Assembly: GCA_001701165.1 (NCBI GenBank)
Contig: DAAP01000025.1
Span: forward strand, 1 to 20,323
Origin: Bacteroidales bacterium H4
Lineage (GTDB): Bacteria; Bacteroidota; Bacteroidia; Bacteroidales; Muribaculaceae
Length of the DNA stretch: 20,323 nt
Direction of reading: 5' to 3'
Part shown: positions 15,078 through 20,323 of the stretch, piece after piece
How the letters are laid out: the number at the start of each line of letters is the position of its first letter
Numbering within the stretch: the stretch's first letter is position 1
Translations under genes and position numbers: made by a program
Notes under the pieces: generated by a model
Databases searched by the model: none
The model's input: the letters and a program-made list of their open reading frames with translations, nothing else
What the model was told of the DNA's origin: nothing

Positions 15078-16661
15078 TTAAAAGTCTGCGTCGGGCATAG
15101 GTCCGCCAAGGGGGTCATTTCCTCCTATGGCCGGACCGGACGGAGAGGTGGGCGATGACATCACCCCGGCGGATGGAGCCGAGCCCACAGGCACGGCTGC
15201 ACCACCGTTCAGCGATGACCCCACGGAAGCGAGGCTGGTAACGGGCTGGTCTTCGTGCATGTTTTCGAAACGCGCAAAACGTTTGCGAAAACGAAGCTCA
15301 ATGTCATCCACCGAGCCGCTACGGTGCTTAGCCACAATAAATTCGGCCAAATCACGAATATCGCGACCATTGGCGTCAGTGTCGCTATGCAAATAGTATT
15401 CGGGGCGGTGTATGAAGCATACAATGTCGGCATCCTGTTCGATGGCGCCGGACTCTCGAAGGTCGCTCAACTGGGGGCGCTTGCCGTCCGTGCGGTTTTC
15501 AACGCTACGGTTAAGCTGCGACAGCGCCACTATTGGGATGTCAAGTTCCTTGGCCAGCTGCTTGAGCGAACGCGAAATCATACTGACTTCCTGCTCGCGC
15601 GAGCCGAATTTCATGCCGGAGGCATTCATCAGTTGCAAGTAGTCGATGATAATCATCTTAACTTGGTGTTCGCGCACAAGGCGACGAGCCTTGGTGCGCA
15701 ATTCAAAGATGCTCAGTGACGGAGTATCGTCAATATAAAGGGGTGCCCCATTGAGGTTCTTGATCCGTGCCAGCAGTTGTTCCCATTCCATAGGAGTGAG
15801 TTGTCCGCTCTTGATTTTTGTACCATCAATTTCGCAGACATTGGATATAAGACGGTTGACCAACTGCAGGTTGGACATTTCAAGCGAGAATACGGCAATG
15901 GGTGTATTGTAGTTGATGGCCATGTTCTTGGCCATAGAGAGGACAAAGGCGGTCTTACCCATGGCCGGACGTGCGGCAATGATGATAAGATCGGAATTTT
16001 GCCATCCGGAAGTAAGCTTATCCAGGTCATGAAATCCGCTTTCGAGGCCGGAGAGACCGGAAGCACGATTAGCGGCATTCTGTATCTGATTGATGGCCTG
16101 AGAAATGACCGGATCTATCTGTGTAACATCTTTCTTGACGTTGCGTTGCGAAATCTCGAAGAGACGTCCCTCGGCTTCCTGCAATAGGTCGTCCACATCG
16201 TTGGTCTCGTCGTATGCCTTGCCTTCAATATTGGCTGCAAAGTTGATAAGCTCGCGTGCCAGGTATTTCTGTGCTACTATGCGTGCATGGTACTCGACGT
16301 GTGCGGCCGAGGTGATGCACGCAGTCAGTTCGGCAATATAGGCCGGGCCGCCCACCTTGTCGAGGGTGTCATTGGCTCGCAGTTGCTCGATGACGGTAAG
16401 CATGTCTATGGGCTTCTGTGCCGCGGCCAAAGTCTGTATAGCTTCGTAGACCATCTGGTGCTCGGGCTCGTAGAAACTCTCGGGCTTGAGGAGGTCGCAG
16501 ACGGTGGTATAAGCATCCTTTTCGAGCATCATGGCGCCCAATACGGCCTGTTCGAGTTCTTTGTCTCGCGGCACTATGCGTCCTGCCGTGTCCTTGGGGC
16601 GGCCGTCGTCACGATTGCTGCGGTATCCACCCTTGCCATATCTTTTTTCGTTGTTATCCAT
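15078..16661 (-). CDS. dnaB: Replicative DNA helicase DnaB
   Basis: This 527-residue hexameric helicase unwinds DNA at the replication fork. An N-terminal DnaB domain (about 30-130, VPRDKELEQAVLGAMML) is followed by a linker and the RecA-like C-terminal domain. Walker A is RPAMGKTA (231-238), Walker B is IIIDYLQL (337-344), and the block ALSQLNRSVENR (379-390) and SGAIEQDADIV are present. No intein interrupts the Walker region, a common intein site in this gene. The last ~50 residues are Gly/Ser/Pro-rich and end in PMPDADF, a flexible acidic tail. The gene has a -7 box in its upstream gap and starts 151 bases after folK. Confidence 0.97.
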   Translation of the reverse strand: MDNNEKRYGKGGYRSNRDDGRPKDTAGRIVPRDKELEQAVLGAMMLEKDAYTTVCDLLKPESFYEPEHQMVYEAIQTLAAAQKPIDMLTVIEQLRANDTLDKVGGPAYIAELTACITSAAHVEYHARIVAQKYLARELINFAANIEGKAYDETNDVDDLLQEAEGRLFEISQRNVKKDVTQIDPVISQAINQIQNAANRASGLSGLESGFHDLDKLTSGWQNSDLIIIAARPAMGKTAFVLSMAKNMAINYNTPIAVFSLEMSNLQLVNRLISNVCEIDGTKIKSGQLTPMEWEQLLARIKNLNGAPLYIDDTPSLSIFELRTKARRLVREHQVKMIIIDYLQLMNASGMKFGSREQEVSMISRSLKQLAKELDIPIVALSQLNRSVENRTDGKRPQLSDLRESGAIEQDADIVCFIHRPEYYLHSDTDANGRDIRDLAEFIVAKHRSGSVDDIELRFRKRFARFENMHEDQPVTSLASVGSSLNGGAAVPVGSAPSAGVMSSPTSPSGPAIGGNDPLGGPMPDADF

Positions 16662-16737
16662 TGTGTTTGCTTTGCTTAGAGAAATCCCGGTATCGGGGTC
16701 GTAGGTTCGGCGCTGCAGTGCGCGTTTATAGACGATA

Positions 16738-16745
16738 CAAAGTTA
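16738..16745 (-). promoter_or_regulatory. Probable -7 box of the dnaB promoter
   Basis: TAACTTTG on the minus strand matches TAnnTTTG and lies ~77 bases ahead of the dnaB ATG. I see no TTG at the usual 19-20 base distance, so the promoter would be weaker or helped by a factor. The resulting leader of ~70 bases holds two short stem possibilities (GCGC arms near 16720-16733 and CCCG/CGGG near 16686-16697). Confidence 0.55.
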
Positions 16746-16769
16746 ACGCTAAGTCTGCGGACGTGTCGC

Positions 16770-16800
16770 ATGTCCGGGCGACTTTTTATGGACATTTTTT
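16770..16800 (+). other. Hairpin with T-run facing the plus strand, between folK and dnaB
   Basis: ATGTCC (16770-16775) and GGACAT (16790-16795) form a 6-base stem, followed by T-run 16795-16800 on the plus strand. A competing stem GGACGTG/CATGTCC (16759-16775) shares the left arm. All nearby genes are on the minus strand, where this hairpin has no T-run after it. If functional, it would stop antisense transcripts; it may be chance. Confidence 0.3.
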
Positions 16801-16812
16801 CTACATCCACGG

Positions 16813-17202
16813 TTAACAGTCGTGTATAAGTTCCAGGGCACGCCCCAGCCACGGCTGGGCCATGTCCGCGGGTTTGAGGACGTCTTCGCCGTAAGTCACT
16901 ATGTCTATGTCTATGGCGACGTCACCATGTAAATCGGGGCGATGACGCCCATGTGTATCTTCGTAGCGACGCAGTTCTCGGTGCAACGCTTCGCTGGAGC
17001 AGGTACAGGTACCGGTGACGGCAATATTGACGTAATCAGCCCCCACGCCGGTGTAAGACGGCGCACAAATAGCATCGCTGAAGTGTATGCCGGCGATGAT
17101 ACCACGCAGGTAGTCGCAGGCTTCATTGACGCGACGCCTGGCATCACGAGCATTGGAGCCTATGGTGAGCAGCACCGGAATATCTTGCGTAGTCGAGTTC
17201 AT
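16813..17202 (-). CDS. folK: 2-amino-4-hydroxy-6-hydroxymethyldihydropteridine diphosphokinase (HPPK)
   Basis: HPPK transfers diphosphate from ATP to the pterin alcohol, the step before dihydropteroate synthase in folate synthesis. Family features are TIGSN near the start (13-17), the SYTGVGADYVNIAV strand (49-62, usual YxN), the ETHGRxR-like EDTHGRHRPDLHGD (81-94), and IDIDI with the two magnesium-binding Asp at 98 and 100. The protein has 129 residues against ~160 in E. coli and ends soon after GRALELI, so the usual C-terminal PL-type segment is trimmed, although the catalytic residues remain. It begins 6 bases after the metallophosphoesterase stop, which implies one transcript. Inactivation looks unlikely. 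Confidence 0.9.
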   Translation of the reverse strand: MNSTTQDIPVLLTIGSNARDARRRVNEACDYLRGIIAGIHFSDAICAPSYTGVGADYVNIAVTGTCTCSSEALHRELRRYEDTHGRHRPDLHGDVAIDIDIVTYGEDVLKPADMAQPWLGRALELIHDC

Positions 17203-17208
17203 CGTAGG

Positions 17209-18402
17209 TTAGAGGTGGCGCGAGCGCAGGGTAAGCAGTGTGATTTCGGGCGTGGCGCCTATGCGTGCGGGGAAGCCCACGGTGCCGACACCTATATTGA
17301 CATACAGCATGTGCGCGGGATCCTCATCGTAGAGACCTCCCCAATGTCGGTACCGGAAGACAGCCGGAGATAGACCCAGCACCTCGATTTGCATGGCGTG
17401 GGTGTGACCGCTCAACGTGAGAGCGAATTTTTGCTCATCGTGACGGAGGATGTCGCGCTCCCAATGCGCGGGATTATGCGTCAGCAGTATCTTGGCCGCA
17501 CTGTCACCCGGTGTGGGATATGCGGCAGTCAAGTCTCCATAAGTTGCAAAGGGCGGATCGCCCACATTTTCGACGCCGACCAGCATAAGGCTGTCACCTT
17601 GGGCATTGCGCAAGACGTCATATTCGTTGTTGAGCATCTTCCACCCCATGCGCTTCTGCATGTCCTTGAGGGCCGAGACATCGGCTGCCTTGGCTGCAGC
17701 ATCGGGCCAATCTTCGTAGTCACCATAGTCATGGTTGCCCATGATGGAATAGACGCCATAAGAGGCGTGCAAACGGGCGAGCACCGGCATAAAGGATTGC
17801 AACTCGGCGCTATGGCGATTGACAATATCTCCGGTGAACACTATCAGGTCGGGGCGCAAAGCGTTGACTTGGCTTACAATACGTGACACCATGGTGGTAT
17901 CATCGCCCCAAGTGCCGACATGAAGGTCGCTAATTTGGGCAATGCGCAACCCATCGAAGCTTTTAGGCAGCCCCTGCATCGGCACTTCGATATAGCGAAC
18001 ATCTGTCTGCCAACGGCCCCAAAGAGCTCCATACCACATACCCAGGAATACAATGACTGCGAGGGCTGTGCCGACACCCGTGCATACACGGCTGCGACTT
18101 CGATGCCACAACATAGGCAGACGCGACAAGGCGTCTACTATCACAAAAAGATATTTGGATACGTACACGCTGATATATGCATAAAGCATCCACATCGTGA
18201 CTCGTAAAACATCATCGCTGCCTGTACGTACCGGCATCAATATTATGGACACAAGCAACAATGCCATAAGCGCGGACACAACCAAATGCACATTGGCAAA
18301 AACTCGACGGCGAAGATATGAGCGCAACGCCATCCATATATAGGCATCGGCCAACATCCCCAATATAAGGGCGGTCACGAGTGTAATCAGTACCAATCGC
18401 AT
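17209..18402 (-). CDS. Membrane-anchored calcineurin-like metallophosphoesterase
   Basis: This 397-residue protein has four predicted transmembrane segments (about 5-25, 38-57, 68-90 and 110-128) followed by a metallophosphoesterase domain. The two-metal site motifs are complete: DLH (159-161), GD (191-192), GNHD (222-225), THNP with His308, and GHTH (331-334). The overall plan resembles YaeI/YkuE-type enzymes, some of which are reported to act on lipid headgroup phosphates; here the substrate is unknown. Whether the catalytic part faces cytoplasm or periplasm depends on the topology; four helices and a cytoplasmic N-terminus would place it in the cytoplasm. It is 6 bases ahead of folK and 77 bases after the acyltransferase. 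The position after an acyltransferase suggests, weakly, a phospholipid-related role. Confidence 0.9.
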   Translation of the reverse strand: MRLVLITLVTALILGMLADAYIWMALRSYLRRRVFANVHLVVSALMALLLVSIILMPVRTGSDDVLRVTMWMLYAYISVYVSKYLFVIVDALSRLPMLWHRSRSRVCTGVGTALAVIVFLGMWYGALWGRWQTDVRYIEVPMQGLPKSFDGLRIAQISDLHVGTWGDDTTMVSRIVSQVNALRPDLIVFTGDIVNRHSAELQSFMPVLARLHASYGVYSIMGNHDYGDYEDWPDAAAKAADVSALKDMQKRMGWKMLNNEYDVLRNAQGDSLMLVGVENVGDPPFATYGDLTAAYPTPGDSAAKILLTHNPAHWERDILRHDEQKFALTLSGHTHAMQIEVLGLSPAVFRYRHWGGLYDEDPAHMLYVNIGVGTVGFPARIGATPEITLLTLRSRHL

Positions 18403-18432
18403 ATTCTATTATGTCATTATGGCGTACTGTGA

Positions 18433-18447
18433 GGCTATTTCATAGCC
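18433..18447 (-). other. Short perfect hairpin between acyltransferase and metallophosphoesterase genes
   Basis: GGCTAT and ATAGCC flank a 3-base loop, and TGT/ACA on the outside can extend the stem past a small bulge. There is no T-run on either strand, so it is not a standard terminator. The octamer GTCATTAT occurs on both sides (18413-18420 and 18463-18470). It may be an mRNA processing or binding site, or chance. Confidence 0.3.
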
Positions 18448-18479
18448 ACATTAGTGTTCGTGGTCATTATCGAGGCGGA

Positions 18480-19775
18480 TTAACACCTCGCAGCCAATTG
18501 ATTGCGCACAGGATTGGCGTACATAGTCAGCAGCATCTCCCGAGCGTAATCTTTTTCGTCCCCAACAAGACCGCCGGGAACATTGACACGGCCAAGTTGA
18601 CGCTCTACATAATCGTCAAAAGCTTTGACATCGTCATCGCTATAATTCCCGGCCATAGCATCGGTACCGCTAAGCCGGTCGTAGGCGATATAGTTAATCG
18701 GATACAAACGATAGCCTTGGTGTATCTCGCGGTCTATCAAAGCACAAGCCTGATGTACAGCCTGAATACGCGGCGTACCTTCGATGGCACGCAAATCATC
18801 GTTTATAGGCTTGCCAAAATGGAAGTGTATGCGACCCTTGGGCGACAGCAACCCGGTCTCCATACTCAGCAGATCATCATGCTGGCTCTTCTTGAATTCG
18901 GGGTCGCGACGTCGCAGTACAAATTCATCAACTTTCAAGTAATCATTAGGATCGTACTCGTAGGTGATGGATACCGGCAAGAGGTTGATTTCTTCGAGGT
19001 TGGAGGCAAAGTCCTTGGTCGTTCCGGCCAAGGCAAGCATCTTGGCAAGGCTTTCCTGAGTCACATCATTTGAGTCCTTGGCACGACCCTGACGCTGAGC
19101 AATCCATACGCTCTCGTGACGCTTGGAAATGACATAGCGAATATACGAAGACAGCTGCTGAGCAGCACGCACAGCGTCCATCTTGGACACATCACGCTTG
19201 ACGATAAAACTGCGGTTCAGTTTCACCAAGTCCGTAATCCAATCGTAGATAAGCAGGTTGTTGCCGATAGCAATCTGGGTTATAGGACGATGGGCGCGTA
19301 TCATGCACACATTGAGGAACGAAGCGTCCAGCACGATGTCGCGGTGGTTGCTGATGAAGGTGTAAGACTGCCCCTCGACAATATTCTCCACGCCGGACAT
19401 CGAAATACCATCCGAGGTCTTGCGTGCCAAATCCTCGAGGAAACCGCCTACAATACGGCTTTGGAAGTCCTGCTGATTGCGTACAGCCAACAGATGCTGT
19501 ACAAACTGCGGATAATCAACGTCCGGCATCACGAAGCGGATGGCATGTTCGAAGCCCTCTTCGCCCACCAGTTTCTCCAGCTTCTCGCGGAAGCACCCGT
19601 CATCATACGGTGCAATGTCCGCCAATTCGGCCGGCACCGGCGGCACACTTGCCGCACCATCTTGATGTGCCGATGTCCCCGGACATTGACACTTCTGATT
19701 GTGTAAAGATATATCTTGGCCGTTAGGCTCATGGCCTTCGGGCATACTATTGTCTATTGTGTTGTCTTGTGACAT
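18480..19775 (-). CDS. 1-acyl-sn-glycerol-3-phosphate acyltransferase-like protein
   Basis: This 431-residue protein belongs to the glycerophospholipid acyltransferase group and should add an acyl chain to a glycerolipid precursor at the inner membrane. The block SNHRDIVLDASFL (142-154) is the acyltransferase motif, but His144 and Asp150 have five residues between them instead of the usual four (Asp146 is nearer). The blocks LNRSFIVKRD (186-195) and WIAQRQGRAKDSND (224-237) follow; the second is where the family has an EGTRS-like motif, and here Gln229 stands where I expect Glu. Residues 1-48 form a polar, low-complexity extension (HEPNGQD, SVPPVPAE), and no internal Met near the core would remove it. 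The promoter at 19808-19837 fits the ATG used. I recall close relatives in Bacteroides; the exact substrate is unknown. Confidence 0.82.
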   Translation of the reverse strand: MSQDNTIDNSMPEGHEPNGQDISLHNQKCQCPGTSAHQDGAASVPPVPAELADIAPYDDGCFREKLEKLVGEEGFEHAIRFVMPDVDYPQFVQHLLAVRNQQDFQSRIVGGFLEDLARKTSDGISMSGVENIVEGQSYTFISNHRDIVLDASFLNVCMIRAHRPITQIAIGNNLLIYDWITDLVKLNRSFIVKRDVSKMDAVRAAQQLSSYIRYVISKRHESVWIAQRQGRAKDSNDVTQESLAKMLALAGTTKDFASNLEEINLLPVSITYEYDPNDYLKVDEFVLRRRDPEFKKSQHDDLLSMETGLLSPKGRIHFHFGKPINDDLRAIEGTPRIQAVHQACALIDREIHQGYRLYPINYIAYDRLSGTDAMAGNYSDDDVKAFDDYVERQLGRVNVPGGLVGDEKDYAREMLLTMYANPVRNQLAARC

Positions 19776-19807
19776 TTCCTTGGTTTTGCGTCTTTCGATA
19801 CTTTCCG

Positions 19808-19837
19808 CAAAGTTAGCAAATATCCCTCAACCCACAA
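19808..19837 (-). promoter_or_regulatory. Bacteroidota-type promoter of the acyltransferase gene
   Basis: On the minus strand, TTG (19837-19835) is followed after 19 bases by TAACTTTG (19815-19808), a full match to the Bacteroidota consensus. Transcription should begin near 19800, ~25 bases ahead of the ATG. It may also serve the metallophosphoesterase and folK genes downstream. Confidence 0.83.
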
Positions 19838-19895
19838 AATCCACCGCAAACCGCACACACGACAACCAGCACCTGATAAAAGACCATACATCAAG

Positions 19896-20303
19896 CTAAA
19901 AGCCGTTTAATAAATCATCCTTTTCAACTCTGAATATCTTATGTTCAAGCTCTGGCGCAATTTTGCAAATCATCTTTTCCAATAAACAGAAATCCTTGTC
20001 AGACACCCTATAGCCAAAAGTGATACTTTTAATCACTATTTTCACAAAAGAACTTTTTGTGAAAACTCTCACTTCATTCTCATACTCCCATATCTTTGAT
20101 TTATAACGGAGTAAATCTTCACCTGCTTTAACATCTCTTCTTGTAGGCAACTTATCCACGTATTTTACCGATTTAGGAGATAGACGACTACGTTTAGTCA
20201 ATTCTAATTCTATGCAACAGCCTGTATGTCCATCTGCATAATGAGACCACAAAAGCCAATTCTTGGGGCTATTAGTTAGCGAAAGAATTCGCGAAGTCCT
20301 CAT
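19896..20303 (-). pseudogene. DUF2971-family protein, C-terminal part; 5' end likely frameshifted
   Basis: These 135 residues contain the DUF2971 hallmark LLWSHYADGHTGCCIEL near the N-terminus and a later KIWEYENEVRVF block. DUF2971 proteins have no settled function and turn up in accessory regions. Full-length members usually have ~70-100 residues before the WSHYAD block, but here only ~20 precede it. The frame is closed by TAA at 20315-20313. The neighbouring frame from the window edge reads LSDKVRK and then stops; adding one A to the A-run at 20303-20305 would join it as KVRK-MRTSRILSLTN. I infer a 1-base deletion (mutation or sequencing error) in a longer gene whose start lies outside the window. 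The codon use is visibly richer in A and T than that of the other genes, which suggests acquisition by transfer. A genuinely short gene starting at the ATG cannot be excluded. Confidence 0.65.
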
Positions 20304-20323
20304 TTCCTGACTTTATCACTCAA

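Noticed and set aside
18411..19073. A 220-codon plus-strand frame opposite the acyltransferase
   Set aside because: The acyltransferase on the minus strand has clear motifs and a promoter; this frame has neither.
1..20323. Search for CRISPR arrays, tRNA, rRNA, insertion sequences, phage genes and known defence operons
   Set aside because: Gaps between genes are at most ~150 bases apart from the left edge, no repeated spacer pattern or terminal inverted repeats were seen, and no transposase, integrase or nuclease motifs appear in any strong reading frame.

Overview
The window comes from a member of the Bacteroidota, order Bacteroidales. Three things support this: the gene content (a DUF6242 lipoprotein, a DUF6089 barrel, UppS, BamA and two OmpH proteins in a row), promoters of the Bacteroidota type (TTG, 19-20 bases, TAnnTTTG), and start codons without clear Shine-Dalgarno sequences. 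A Muribaculaceae-like gut lineage is my best guess, but it is not proven by the sequence. All confidently called genes lie on the minus strand and read from right to left.

In order of transcription: (a) 20303-19896, an AT-rich DUF2971 fragment whose 5' end looks frameshifted. (b) 19837-16813, an acyltransferase with its own promoter, then a membrane-anchored metallophosphoesterase and folK, which are 6 bases apart. (c) 16745-15078, dnaB with its own -7 box. (d) 14980-10995, pyrB, pyrI, a flavin reductase-like protein and a U32 peptidase. The last three genes are chained by 4-base GTGA/ATGA overlaps, and two adjoining hairpins lie just upstream of pyrB. (e) 10917-8424, a patatin-like phospholipase fused to an outer-membrane barrel, with its own promoter. 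(f) 8327-7332, ribD, which seems to carry a repeat-like segment read in frame. (g) 7267-234, an envelope-biogenesis operon with a clear promoter at its head and an intrinsic terminator at its tail: DUF6242 lipoprotein, DUF6089 protein, uppS, bamA, ompH, ompH.

Operon (g) is the most coherent unit. UppS makes the undecaprenyl carrier for cell-wall and surface glycans, BamA inserts outer-membrane barrels, and the two OmpH/Skp proteins chaperone barrels in the periplasm. Two uncharacterised envelope proteins stand first in the operon, and one of them overlaps uppS. The other genes are housekeeping: pyrimidine, folate and riboflavin synthesis, the replicative helicase and phospholipid acylation.

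The leftmost 300 bases hold the operon terminator and a short plus-strand stretch resembling a GLUG-type repeat of a surface protein, probably a remnant. I see no tRNA, rRNA, CRISPR array, insertion sequence or complete phage or defence system. I did not find a convincing new system. The best leads are the two unknown proteins of the bamA operon, the in-frame repeat in ribD, the coupled pyrI-flavin reductase-U32 chain, and the damaged gene fragments at both window edges.
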